Origin: Sepiola atlantica
Taxonomy: Eukaryota > Mollusca > Cephalopoda > Sepiida > Sepiolidae
NCBI GenBank assembly: GCA_963556195.1
Contig: OY744520.1
Coordinates: 153,645,607-153,709,606 of the forward strand
Direction: 5' to 3'
DNA: 64,000 nucleotides
The notes below the pieces were generated by a model, which saw only the letters and a list, made by a program, of their open reading frames with translations, had not been told where the DNA came from and did no database searches. The translations under genes and the position numbers were made by a program. Shown here in pieces: positions 46,960 through 58,168 of the stretch (position 1 is the first letter of the stretch; the number at the start of each line of letters is the position of its first letter).

Positions 46960-47589
46960 AAAAACACTAACCAGCCTTGCATGTCTTAACTCGAATGTCT
47001 CAACTGCTTGCTGTAGTCATACTTATAGTATGACAAGTCCATCTATTTCGTGAATGGGGAAATCAGGTTATCCCATCACAACAGTTACCAATTTAAAGGA
47101 CTGATATTAGGTTTCACAAACCAGTGTGTGAAAATAAGCAAATATAGTGAAATTCCCTTAAAATTCAACTTGGGATAACTTATTTACTTTCTGGTTATTT
47201 TATTTATAAGCAAAATTGAATTTTTTCTCTTTACAAATGTACAAATCTTTCTCTTGTTGTCATTAATATTTTTTTTCCAGATTGCTTCAAGTTAGGTTAC
47301 TGTTTTCAGTGACGAGCAGTTTATTTTTTATGTTGATGTTTTCAAATTTGGTGTGCGCAATATTGTGTACCTCTATACATGTAAAGATAATCCCATCTTA
47401 AAGAAAAAAAGCCACTTGTCAATATGATGATCATAATATAGTGTTTTAAGAAAAATCTAGCTTGATATCAAGATTCAATGTGTTAGCTGTTATAGTATCT
47501 TATATGAACAGTCAAGGACGTACTTCTGTCTCATTTTTGCATGTTTTTTCGAAGAGTCATGGGATTTTGTCCAATGTCTCAGGCCAGTT
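46960..47589. other. No gene recognised
   Basis: AT-rich. A good acceptor (TTTTTTTCCAG at 47280) is followed by an open stretch, but the peptide does not belong to GPR155 and is not needed for the frame. Confidence 0.5.
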
Positions 47590-47910
47590 TGATTTAATAA
47601 TTATTACTTCCATCATGATTAATTTTCATTAACCACAAAATGATATTAAATTTGTAAGGAGTTTTCACTTGTTTGAAACCAGCATTTTTTATTATATATT
47701 GTGATAATCGGCTTCTGAACCAATAGTACACAAGACTGCAAATTTTCTCATTTTCAACGATTTTGAACGATCATAATTCGGTGACTAATTGAGCTACCAA
47801 AATAAATTTGGTATCATTGTTTATGTTCTGCAAAGATCTATGTGCTCACATGAAAAGTTTTTTGTTTTTTTTTAAAGTTTTTTTTTTTTTTTTAGATATA
47901 ATGAAAATAC
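47590..47910 (+). repeat. Dispersed repeat R2, copy 2 (uninterrupted)
   Basis: Same blocks as 8690-8971, running on through ATATAATGAAAATACAATTT. It therefore supplies the pre-insertion sequence for the Helitron at 8972. Confidence 0.7.
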
Positions 47911-47995
47911 AATTTTGGTTTCGGATATTACAATAGGCATTTAAAAAAGTGTTATTAATTTCTTAATGTTTTTTTAAATTTTGTTTTTGTTCCAG

Positions 47996-48161
47996 TCTTT
48001 TTTTGCCGTTGATAATTTGGGAAGTTGTCAGTGCTATTCAACCGGGTTCAACTTTTAACGAGACACAATCATTTGGAATGTATGGTTTTCTATATGGCAC
48101 GTTTCCAACAGCTCCTTCAGTTTTTATTTTTGCAAGTCAATATTCAGTGGCTGAAAATATT
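47996..48161 (+). CDS. GPR155: GPR155 coding exon 4 (residues 261-316)
   Basis: The acceptor TTGTTCCAG at 47995 and the phase-2 join complete a threonine codon and give TLFLPLIIWEVV. This is followed by GFLYGTFPTAPSVFIFASQY, the conserved FLYG..P.AP..FIFA.QY motif of the PIN-like transporter domain. The donor is ATT|GTAAGT, phase 0. The preceding 11.4 kb intron holds the antisense Tx1-like LINE. Confidence 0.94.
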
Positions 48162-48820
48162 GTAAGTTTTTGTATTTCTTTTTTGTTTATATTGTACTGA
48201 ATAAGTTTCCCAGAATGATAACTACCAAACATATTTTTTTCTTAAGGAAATATGGCTACAAATTTCACTCATAAAATACACTGTCAAATCTTTTTCTATA
48301 TTCAACAAAAAAGGATCATCCTGTTCCAGTCATCAGGGGTGACGAATTGTTAACTTGTTTTTGTGTGCGTTCACTGTCGTGATTGTCTGCTCATAGTCTT
48401 CGTCTGAATTCATGGCTTGATCTCTACCATAGCCATAGTGTCAATCTTATGGTATCCTCACTGCTGTAATAAAAGGATTTTTCTTTCAAACAAAATCACA
48501 TGACGTCATCCATTAAAACAAAGATGGAGGATAAGTAGCACAGTGGATAACGTCATAAAATGATGACATCATCTATTAAATCAGGAAGAGAAAAGTGGGA
48601 GGGGGACATCCTTTATCTAAACGAATCTCTAAACCCTTGGAAAGGTCTCATCTAAATGAATAAATGTGAAATATTTTTCCATCTATCGTAATTATAGTAA
48701 CATAAAAACAGGTTGTTCTAAATAAGAACTTGAAATACTGTGGAAACTGTAAATATCCACAAACACATTTAGATCTTCTTCATTTGCATATTTATTATAT
48801 AAACAGCTTCTGATATTGAG
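48162..48820. other. Intron 4 proximal part, no gene
   Basis: AT-rich, non-coding; nothing recognised besides short simple tracts. Confidence 0.5.
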
Positions 48821-48823
48821 AAC

Positions 48824-48895
48824 AGATCCTACACTTTGATCTTAGCTGTTATCTCCTCCTTTGAGGGGTCGGTGTAGAATATGTCCGTTCAGCAT
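48824..48895 (-). ncRNA. U2 snRNA-derived fragment with diverged inverted copy
   Basis: The minus strand from about 48850 reads GCTAAGATCAAAGTGTAGG then ATCTGTTC, matching the 5' part of U2 snRNA with one change in GTAGTA (GTAGGA). On the + strand at 48872-48890 GTGTAGAATATGTCCGTTC resembles the same segment inverted. No Sm site or later stem-loops. It is a pseudogene or repeat, not a working snRNA. Confidence 0.65.
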
Positions 48896-48910
48896 GATAT
48901 CATCCTCCCA

Positions 48911-48953
48911 GGCTAGCAAAAATCTGCGACTGGAGGGAGCATATATTTGCTAG
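48911..48953 (+). mobile_element. Helitron 3' terminus ending in CTAG
   Basis: GCTAGCAAAAATCTGCGACT, then GGAGGGAGCATATATTTGCT and AG, ends at 48953. The same terminus is present inverted at about 60510-60552, supporting it as a defined element end. Confidence 0.5.
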
Positions 48954-48990
48954 TCTAATACTAAAAGTCTGTTGATGTGTCTGCTTGTTT
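48954..48990 (+). mobile_element. Helitron 5' terminus abutting the previous 3' end
   Basis: TCTAATACTAAAAGTCTGTT follows CTAG without spacer. The TCT..AATACTAAAA start matches those at 30864 and 50643. The 3' end was not found; a diverged candidate is the GGTCCCTCGGGGCTCG region near 49365-49380. Confidence 0.45.
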
Positions 48991-48999
48991 GAAGGCAGC

Positions 49000-49868
49000 A
49001 GCTTAACAGAAGTAGAATAGCAGGAAAGAATGAGTAAAAAAAAAAAAAGAATGGGGAGAAAAGAATGAGATTTTATTGTTTATGCATGATGCTATGTCAG
49101 CCATGGCTGCAGCTGATTTTTTTTTTAGCAATCTAAACCCATTTACTTACTATGCACATCCAACTTTCAATTTATGACGAATTAAAGTCAAATATTTAAA
49201 AAAAATAAAAGTGTATTTCAATAAATCTCTATTTACTTGCCTACACAAGAGGGCAAATTTTTTTTGTTTTCTTAATCAAGACTTAGATGTTGCAGCATGA
49301 CGTCATAATGGAAATTGCATAACCTCAGATGATAGTGAGGGAGATGCTCTGGAACATCCAAGTGGTCCCTCGGGGCTCGTTCCTACATTCCTGCTATTAA
49401 AATTAAATATTTTTCGGTTTTTTAGCTTTTTTTTTTTTCTGGTCAGACTTTCACACTTAAGAAGAAATATTAAGAAAAAAAAAAAAGTATGAAACCGTGC
49501 AATTCAAATAAAAATTTGCACGATTGTTGATTTTCAAAATATTTCACTTTAATACATTCTAATGCGTGCTTCAAAGATGTTGTCAATTTCATTACTTAAA
49601 AAAAGCGCCAATCTGCGCATAACATCGCCAGGACTACACTTATCCTAATGTCTTTAAGAACTTGACGTCTCTTTCTGCTCATATCGTGATTCGACCCCTC
49701 GGGGTTAATAACATCAAAATGAGGAGGAAGAAAATAAGAAAAAAACAAACTATAAGACAGTCTCGCCTGACAAAGTTGTTCAGCAACGAAAGCTAGCAAA
49801 AAAAAAAAAATTTAATAAATGAATTTTTCATTTAAATTGCATGATTGTTGATTTTCAAAATATTTCAC

Positions 49869-49917
<49 letters not shown>

Positions 49918-50180
49918 CATATTCATTAAAGCCCACCTCCCATAAAAGTAAAATGAATTTCAGTTTTCATATCTTGCTTTCAAATATCCAGTCTTCAGAT
50001 GTAATGTAAATTAACAAACTAATAATAAAGCGTCTTAACTTAATACTTTTTTGGAGATTCTGTTCTGGACAAATATAATTTTGCATGTGAATGCTACACA
50101 TTGTTTTTAAATATTGAATCCGTTTAATGCTGAATGCTTAGTTTTCTATTCAAATGAGGTTTACCTTTTCCTCCTTTCAG
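49000..50180. other. Intron 4 distal part; (TA)n at 49877-49914
   Basis: AT-rich with homopolymers and one TA microsatellite. TTGTTGATTTTCAAAATATT and the following TTCACTTTAATA occur twice (about 49525 and 49845), flanking about 320 bp. No ORF of note. Confidence 0.5.
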
Positions 50181-50336
50181 ATTGCCAGTTCATTGGTTTT
50201 GTGCACCATCTTGTCTGCTCCACTTATGTTCATCTCAGCTAAAATGAGAACTATGATGTGTCACCATTCAATTGATTACACTCATTTCATCCATGATACC
50301 ATGTTTGATATCAGCATCCTTTCCTTGATTGCTTGC
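50181..50336 (+). CDS. GPR155: GPR155 coding exon 5 (residues 317-368)
   Basis: A strong acceptor CTCCTTTCAG opens a phase-0 exon. It encodes a helix (SSLVLCTILSAPLMFISA), a His-rich loop and the beginning of the next helix (FDISILSLIAC), matching the family block SAP.M..SA......FDISI.SLI. The donor is TGC|GTGAGT. Confidence 0.92.
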
Positions 50337-50642
50337 GTGAGTTTTTACACATTCTTTTTTATTTACCAGAGTGCTCCACCCATAATTAGGGAGCATATCT
50401 CTATTCATATAAAGTTAGGTATGTGCATGTTTTTTCTATGTAAAGGATTAACCTCTAAACTAATTAATCGATCATTATGAATTTTGGAACACAGCTGCTA
50501 GGCGTAAGGGTGAGTAGTGTGGGCTATATTTAGTTTAATTTATTTCCCATGCAAATATGGGGTGGAAAACCCTTTGTGAAAATTCAGATACCTCCGATTC
50601 TTGTAAAATATTAACAATAGGAAATAGACATCAATGAATAAA

Positions 50643-51399
50643 TCTATATAATACTAAAACTCTATTGATCTTGTATGTTTGCAATCAGCTTTCAGCTTTC
50701 CGGTTTTCAACATCCGGTTGCGCATGCGTAAATAGCATCGTCTTCAATCTGTTATTCCAATTCCGTTAATCTCTATTATGATTAACGAACGCATGAAATT
50801 TTTCATTCTGGAAATTTTTATATCGCTTTTAATATAAACAATTTCATTTAATTTCATCAAATAGTTTTTTTGTTTTCTTCACGACTAAAAACATTCAACG
50901 GGAGCACTTCGTAAAGTCTGTCGCAGTTTCAAAAAACCTCCTCCTTTTTAAAAAACAAAAACAAACCAACAAAACAACAACAATCATTATTAATATCAGC
51001 GATACTAGCGATCGGTGAACGAAATCACCTCCCACTTTCCCTCTCATAGATTTCACCACTCCTACTCCCTCTGTTTTCGTTACGTACGCGAGAAAGCTGA
51101 ATCGGTAAATGCACACATTTCTATTACATTAAATAGTGTTTCCTTTTGTTATTTTTTAAACAGCAAATATTTGAATCATATGTTTTACACATATTACATC
51201 CAAAAAAAAAAAACAATTATAATAAACAGAACGACTCATAGAAATCTATCTATATTCTTTTTTCATTTTAATATACTTTCATAGAAATGCTTCTGTTATG
51301 AAAAAAAACCCTATTTTCTTTATGCCACAAGTGTCACGCTCATACATGAATTCCATAGCTAATATAACAAACTGACCCAACGGGTCACGGGTGGTCTAG
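50643..51399 (+). mobile_element. Complete non-autonomous Helitron, 757 bp
   Basis: The 5' end TCTATATAATACTAAAAC is preceded by A. The 3' end has GACCCAACGGGTC (5 bp hairpin stem with AAC loop), about ten bases, then CTAG at 51396-51399 followed by T. This matches Helitron structure with insertion between A and T. The interior has no RepHel domain. It lies in GPR155 intron 5. Confidence 0.75.
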
Positions 51400-52589
51400 T
51401 ATTCCCTAAATTTCAGTTTCTTTGGAGTATTTTGAAGGGTGCGTAATATGAGCACAACCTCCTATTTGAAAATTTAAATATTGCAGATATCCATTAAATT
51501 TGATCCATAGTCATTAGACACCAATTAAGCAAGACTCCCTGAATTTCAATTTCTTCTGAAGACCCCTTAAACTTGAATTTGAAACATTTTCTAGAATTAA
51601 AACATATAATGGATTTTGATCAAAATTGTAATAATGATTCTAGACATAAGGATTAGTAGCATTTATCCTGATTTTTAATCTTCATAAGGGAGCATAAAAG
51701 TGGTGCAAAACTGTTCTGTTTGAGGTATGAATTTTACCCATCCTGGGACAGGTATTCTAATATATATATATAAAATATAGTCATCCACAGACAGCTGTTT
51801 CATCATTTATAACTCACGAAATCCTTTGCAGAGTAAATCCAAGTATAACTAACAAAGCTACCTGCCATTGCCCGTGTATTATCTGAAAAAAAAACTCACT
51901 CTATAATCAAAAAATTCAGGATCAACAGTAAACCCTATTCATCACATTTTTTTCTTATTTACTTAAATAAAAATATTGCTTGCATATTGTATCAAATTAA
52001 CAGTTTTACCAATGAGATTTTAAAGTGTCATCCACATCAAATACTAAAATACTCATAATGATTGGACTATAAAAACATCTATAAAAAAGACAAATTAAAG
52101 ATTTTATTAGCATTAATTATTGCATGGATGTTAAGTTTTCATCTTCCCCATAGTTCGTTATAAACCGTTTAATAATAAGCAATTCAATTTGAAAGAAAAT
52201 TATTAAATGGCGTAAAAGTTAACAGCCAGTGTTTAGTAAAGTTGACCAATGCCATGTCTTTTGTACAGTGTGATGTCTAGTGTCAGCATTATAAGGCTAT
52301 AATTCACACTGTGCAAAAGACCAAAGATCTACTAGAAAAAATATGTCTTGTAAATTATGCATCACCCACCATATTCTCCAGATCTTGCACCAACAGATTA
52401 CCATTTCTTTCGAAGTTTGCAAAATTATTTGAGTGGATTAAGACTTATTTTAAGAGAAAAAGTAAAAAATGAATTGGGTTTTGAACTGAAAAAGTAAATT
52501 AAGGACTTTGATGAACGTGGAATTAAAAATCTTATTGACAAATAGGAATAGCTCAGAGAGAAGAATATGGATTACATTAATGATTAAAT
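51400..52589. other. No gene; repeat R3 (51670-51757, inverted) and degenerate Helitron end (about 51840-51880)
   Basis: ACCCATCCTGGGACAGGTAT and its neighbours mirror 30322-30400. AACAAAGCTACCTGCCATTG, then CCCGTGTAT, mirrors the Helitron 3' hairpin of 13048. The rest shows nothing. Confidence 0.5.
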
Positions 52590-52658
52590 AAATCTAATAT
52601 TTTGGATTATTTGGATTATTCGGACTACTCTTCTCATCTTAGATGTTATTCTTACAAC

Positions 52659-52691
52659 GTTTCGGCCAATGTAACCTCTGACCTTCTTCAG
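52659..52691 (-). ncRNA. Hammerhead-like ribozyme core, left arm
   Basis: On the minus strand CTGAAGAAGGTC, a 12-nt loop, GGCCGAAAC. CUGAAGA fits the CUGANGA core, GGUC/GGCC can form a 4 bp stem II (one G-U), and GAAAC follows, as in hammerhead ribozymes. Stems I and III are not evident, so activity is doubtful. Confidence 0.35.
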
Positions 52692-53045
52692 GTGTATCTC
52701 GTCGAACTAGGGATTTTGTATGGAACATGTATGGAATTTAGAATGGAACCTTTTATTTAATCCATGATGGTAGCTTGCTCTTGATCTGTCAACCATGATC
52801 GGGGAAAAGTCTTAAGTAATTCATAATTTATTCTTAGTCTCGCCTGCACTGAGGATTGAACCTTCAACCTTCAGAAGACTATCATTAAGAACTGATTATT
52901 ACTTAGAACTTTATCCGTTATGCCATGATCCTTGCAGTTATGGTTGACAGATTGAGAGTAAGCTACCTTTGTGGATGTAATAGAGTGTTCTGTTCGAATT
53001 TCCGTACAGGTTCCATACAGATTTTCCGAGTTCACTAACATACAC

Positions 53046-53078
53046 CTGAAGAAGGTTGGAGGTTACATCGTCCGAAAC
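53046..53078 (+). ncRNA. Hammerhead-like ribozyme core, right arm
   Basis: CTGAAGAAGGTT, loop, GTCCGAAAC in the same arrangement. Here stem II has lost pairing (GGUU/GUCC), suggesting decay. Confidence 0.3.
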
Positions 53079-53295
53079 GTTGTGAGAATAACGTCCAAGA
53101 TGAGAACAGTAGTTCTAATAATCTAAATAATACAAATTATCTATCCTCATCTAGAAAATTCCGGAACATAAATCTGATATTGTAGTGTTTTTATTATTTT
53201 ATTGAGATTTAAAAAACGGACAAAACTTTTGTTCCAACCTGATATTTTGTTTTTATTATTGCTTATTTTCTATTTTTATTTGTTTATTTTTTCAG

Positions 53296-53379
53296 GTGTG
53301 GGTGCTTGCTGTATTAATTATTAGCAGTCGTTGGAAAAAAATGCCACATCAGTTGACTTTGTGTCTTACAATTTCTCAG
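53296..53379 (+). CDS. GPR155: GPR155 coding exon 6 (residues 369-396)
   Basis: A small 84 bp phase-0 exon has acceptor TTTTTTCAG and donor CAG|GTTAAG. It encodes VWVLAVLIISSRWKKMPHQL, equivalent to the family helix followed by the K..PH.LT segment that links the transporter domain to the GPCR-like domain. It is short, so its identity rests on frame, splice sites and this motif together. Confidence 0.87.
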
Positions 53380-53468
53380 GTTAAGAAACCTTTTGTTAAT
53401 TTTTACAAATATTCGACTTATTAGAAAATCAGGTTGTTGTTAAGAAAGAAAAAGTCCAACACAATCGG

Positions 53469-53832
53469 TGCTTATATAGATCAGGGCACATATGAAAAAC
53501 GCAGTTCCAAATAAATTAGCCGGAAAACTCTTTGATATACTTATGTATCAGGCAAAAATAGGTATCTACACCAAAAATTAGCAAATATTATTGAGTAGAA
53601 TTTTAATTACAAATAAAAATCAGTTTTATCGTATTCTACCAAACCACCATTGATACGAGCGGATTCAGGGGGCATAACTAAGTTTGTCATATAAACAAGT
53701 AGTAAATGAATAGTGGTTGGCAAAATACGATAAAACTGATTTTTATTTTTAATTAAAATTCTACTCAATAATTTTTAATAGTTTTTATTTGGAAATGCAT
53801 TTTTTATATGTGCCCTGATCTATATAAGCACC
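53469..53832. mobile_element. Fold-back element, 364 bp
   Basis: GGTGCTTATATAGATCAGGG plus CACATAT at the left is repeated inverted at the right end. The inverted repeat resumes further in with GAGTAGAATTTTAATT, then AAATAAAAATCAGTTTTATC. ACAATC lies directly left of the element and again two bases beyond its right end, a possible target duplication. No ORF. Confidence 0.8.
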
Positions 53833-54836
53833 ATACAATCTTATAAAAAATATAATAGTTTCATTATTTGCTGCAATTAATGTATAAAACAAAAGCAGAT
53901 AAATAAAAATTGTAGAATAAAAAATAATTGTCTATTAATGATTGAATAATTAAAAAAAAAAGTAAATAAGGTTAAAAAATATTTATAAATTAATACACAA
54001 AAATATGTTTAGATAACTTTTATTTCTTCCAGTCTCACTTTGTTTGATACCAAATATCCCATGACACACTTCTGATGATAGGTGAAAACCATGAAATTGC
54101 AGTAAGGTGTTCAAGCTCAGTGCATTTTTAATTATTCATTATTGATACAGCTCTATCCAATAAGATATGGAGCACTTTATTTGTGCCAGATCTGCTGTCT
54201 CAGTTCAGTTTTTCCCTGATTGTCAGATTTATTTTTCTTGTATGTTACTGTGCTCTTGATAAGATCTGTTTTTTGCAATGCTTGTACTAATATTCAGTCC
54301 TTAACAACAGTAACTAACAAAAATGGAAGATATGAATATAGACAACTCGGTAAAAGATGTACCAGTGCATGGTTATTATAATTATAAAATTAAATTGAGA
54401 AAATGTAAAACATTATTAAAAGATTATGTTGGAAAGTAATCTATTTCTGGTCCAACTACCATTATTTGTTCCACTTTGATTTCGTTTGAAAATTCATAAA
54501 ATGTGATATATATGTTAAGAGAACTTGAATGCCTACTAGACACTGTCCTCAAGTGTCTAAGGTCTCCCTATACAGGGGTTTGTTAGGACAACCTGGCATG
54601 AGGATACTTCCCCCTTACAAGTAAACCTTGACTAAATATTTAAAATAGCATAGTATTCGAAGCCCCCCCAAATTTCCCTGATATGGTTACCTCATACTGG
54701 CTTATACAAGGAATGATGCACCTGCTCCAAGTGATGTTGCTTATAGTAACAACACTACGCTAGATACTCCACCAGACTAGATGAATTCTTGTCCTGGAAT
54801 CCATTAATACCAAGAGACAATAAGGAAGATATACTC
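53833..54836. other. Intron 6 part, no gene
   Basis: AT-rich; nothing recognised. Confidence 0.5.
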
Positions 54837-57011
54837 AGGGCTTTATGCGCTCCACTACTTTTGGAGCTGCTCCTGCTCCTGCTCCAACGCCCAAAATTAG
54901 AGCTGGCTCCTCTCACGCTCCCTATTTTAAAAAAGGAGACACTCCTGCTCCAACTTCTATAAAAAAGGAGCGGCTCTTTTTCAGCGCTCCAAAATGAAAA
55001 TGTACCTTCTTTCATAAACGTTCTATTCTGCTAATGAGTGGTCGAAAGATATGGGGTGGGCGTCAAAGGATATCGTCAATATGGGTAGGGATGTCACTTT
55101 AAGTGTAAGACCGTAAGGTAATATTTAACAAAATCTTGCTAATATTTTGAGAGTTATAGGAGAACATGTTGGACGAAGTATAGGATTATATGTAAATTTT
55201 CGTTTCCTGAGGTATAAAATAGAAATAGGAAAATCCCTGAAGTATTTTAAAACAATTTTAATTTTCATTATATTAACAACCTATTTTTTCAGGGAAGGAA
55301 AATTTGACCTGATATTTTTTCTATTTATTTTGGAAGGGAATTTAGATTTGTTGTAAGTAAATAAAATTTTATTTTTAAACATATTAGTGATTATTTTCTT
55401 TTTAAAGAAAACATTTCTCTGAGAGAGGAGAGACAGCCAGAGCAACATTATCTGTTGTGTTATTGTTTAATATTTATTATTTAATATTTGTTTGTTTTAC
55501 GAACGTAAATATATTGTATAATGTATATTATTATTTACAACAGAGAAACACGCAAGTACTTTCAAACAAATCGATTTATCCATTTTTTTTCAATAGTACA
55601 ATTTGGGGCGAAAAAAAACCCAATGAAGTTTATTTTTTTTAAAGATTGAATAAAAAAAATATTTTTCATTAGTTGGCCAAAAATATCAGTAAATTGTCAA
55701 ACAATTCAGAGATCCATTTAATATCTTAAAATTTCATACAAAATATCTGGCCTAGACCTTGGGAGTTGAAAAAGTATAGGGTCAAATTTTCCTCCCCCGA
55801 AAAATTAACTGGAGCAAGTTTTCCTAGGTCGGGCAAAAACATTTATTAAAATTAAAAATTTGAATAAAAAAGGTGAAAACGTCTATATTTGAAATCTCTT
55901 ACAAAAACAAACTATTTACAATTTCAATATTCGATAATAGATTTTTTAAGATAAAGAAAGATATCTAATCTACTTTCGGTTCTAAAAAAACAACAAATTA
56001 GTACGAAAGTTTAATTATTTGCTTTTTTAAATTAAAATTTAAGATATTTTCTTTAATTTAATTAAGTTTAATCGGTGTAATTGTAGAATAGGGACCGCTG
56101 TTTTCTTTTGCTCATTTCACTTGGTATTCGCCCAAATTTTGGATGGAATTTTTGTTTGACAATCATGTTGGTCTTAATTGTATTTTTGGTCCTGAAATAA
56201 AATTCTCATTTACTTTTTAAAGTGTTTAGAATCTAACTTTAATTCCAAGTTTTAATCGCTGGCGGCCATGTTGGTTTTTATTGTTTTTTTCTTTGGACTA
56301 AAGATATTTTTCCTTGGACTAAATATATTTTTTCCTTGGACTAAAGATATTTTTACTGCTTTAACATTTTATTACACACAAAAAAACAAACTTTGAACAT
56401 TCTATTTACAAAAGCAAGTTTTAACGGAATTTAACGAATTTAAAAGCAAACATGAAAAGGTTAAAACATACTAGTCGTGAATTTAAGAATAACAAAATAT
56501 CGCCAAAAAGATGACAGGTAAAAATGTGGCATAAAAGTTCAATTTGATATATGCTAAAAAATAAATTAGAATTTTTTGTCAGGACAAAATGTACCATTTC
56601 AACCCCCAAAATCGATTTTATCGAACATTTGGGTTTATACCAAGCGAAATGGATGATAATAATCCAATGGCCCTTATAGTATAATTGAACCTAAAATTTG
56701 TTATTTAAAAACACGAATTAAAAGAAAAATTAGCTTATTTATTCAATCAGCAATGAACATCCTTGTCATAAATACAAAAAAAAGTTCAAATCTATAAGAA
56801 AATAACTTCAAAGACATCTATAGACTCACTGGCGCATTTACAGACATTTGGTCCCATCAAAAATTTAACATGTCCATGTAAAAATCTGAGAACTTCAAAT
56901 CATCTGTTTTCATGGTAACACACACTCTCTCACATACTCTCTCTCTCTCACATACTCTCTCTCTCTCACATACTCTCTCTCTCTCTCTCTCACATACTCT
57001 CTCTCTCTCAC

Positions 57012-57055
<44 letters not shown>

Positions 57056-57275
57056 GATATATAATTTAAAAAAAGATAACTCTGAGACTACTTTATTTTC
57101 TATTTTCTTTTTATTGCTGAATAAAAAAACTAATGTTAAACATCAAATGATTTTGGAGCGGGAGCGATAAAACCACCGCTCTTTAGTTCCAAATTGAGTT
57201 GCTCCCGTTGAATATAAAATGAGCCCTTCGCTTCAGGAAAAAGGAGTGCACTCCTTTTTGGAGGGCTCCGTAAAT
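54837..57275. mobile_element. Possible non-autonomous hAT-like element with GGAGC-rich ends
   Basis: The left end CAGGGCTTTATGCGCTCC is followed by repeated GCTCCTGCTCC. The right end has the inverse type of repeats (TTTTGGAGCGGGAGCGATAA, CTCCTTTTTGGAGGGCTCC). The CAGGGC start is hAT-like. The right terminus does not match closely, no 8 bp duplication was seen and the interior is non-coding, so this is tentative. Confidence 0.35.
56925..57050. repeat. Microsatellite of CT blocks with ACATA punctuation
   Basis: CTCTCTCTCACATACTCTCT units repeat about six times, ending in a long CT tract. Confidence 0.95.
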
Positions 57276-57959
57276 AACATAGTTAACTAGTCAATGTGGG
57301 AAAGAAAAATTAATATTCTTCACTTCTTTACTAACTCGACGCTCGAGAGGTAAATGAGAACTTTAGTTGAACACTCGGATATCTATATATCTCACATAGA
57401 GATCAAGTGTTAGTCCCAAGAAGGGGGTCCCTTGATTTCTGAGACTTTACACTAAAGTAAAATGAAACGATTAAGAAATTCTTCTTGCATAACTAAAAAT
57501 AATAAGTCTATCTAGTTCAATATTTTAATTGTGAATAGTATAGAAGTAAAGAGTCCTATTCTTTTGCCGTCTAATTTACATATGTGTTTACAGTGTGCAC
57601 AAACACACTATGCAAATTAGCTGAAAAGAGAGTCACTCTTTCTTTACATATTCACAAAGGCATTAAAAACTATTAGAGAGTGGTTGAATCAACATACAGT
57701 GAGAGAGGACGAGAGAAATACATAGATATCTAAGTGAGAGATGGGTGACATGTTCAGTTTAATTATAATTTACGGCTAAGTAGAAGAATTAGAATTTAAT
57801 TTTTTCAAACATAACTCAATCCCAGAAATAAGGAATATTTATACATGTATTTTGTGTCATTATCAAATATATAAAAGAAAAGCCTTAGAGAAACAAAGAT
57901 TGATGAACTCGGCTTTCGTATAATAGAGATAAATAAAATTCTTTCTTTTATTTTTCCAG
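57276..57959. other. Intron 6 end, no gene
   Basis: AT-rich up to the exon 7 acceptor. The phrase ATAACTCAATCCCAGAAATA, then AGGAATA near 57810 also occurs at about 23430, indicating another shared repeat tail with CCTTAGAGAAAC following in both. Confidence 0.45.
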
Positions 57960-58168
57960 ATGGTTGGTGCAATTGGAGCAATTTCTTTTCATTTAAACAA
58001 TAATAGCTTCATCTGGTCATCACGTGTTGAATTTGCTTTAATCAGTATTGGAAATTTGAGTTCCATTTGCTGGACTTCACTCCTCAGTATTGTTATTTGT
58101 GTCATTCGTACACAGAGAAGAACGCACATTTTGAGGAAACTCTTCCTTATTCTCTTGGCTGGAATTGG
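57960..58168 (+). CDS. GPR155: GPR155 coding exon 7 (residues 397-465)
   Basis: The acceptor TTTTTCCAG precedes ATG in frame; this ATG is internal, not a start. The exon encodes two hydrophobic segments of the GPCR-like region, including SICWTSLLSIVICVIRTQRR, which aligns with the family WTGLLAI...L.K.R block. The donor is GG|GTGAGT, phase 2. Confidence 0.9.

Larger units (their letters stand above)
52590..53140. mobile_element. TIR/SINE composite with hammerhead-like motifs
   Basis: The left arm GGACTACTCTTCTCATCTTA ... ACAACGTTTCGGCCAATGTA, ACCTCTGACCTTCTTCAGGT is the inverse of the right arm (53043-53125). The interior includes a minus-strand tRNA-like SINE (about 52930-52848) with GGCATAACGGATAAAGTTC as A-box region and GGTTCAATCCTCA as B-box. 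Relative of 22445-23180. The arms resemble repeats of Penelope-like elements, but no RT or GIY-YIG domain is present. Confidence 0.6.

Noticed and set aside
47281..47400. Possible additional GPR155 exon after TTTTTTTCCAG
   Set aside because: The peptide does not match the family, and exon 3 joins exon 4 at 47996 in correct phase and sequence without it.
54755..55015. Ser/Arg-rich minus-strand ORF
   Set aside because: It is the translation of the GCTCC-type repeats and lacks any unique sequence.
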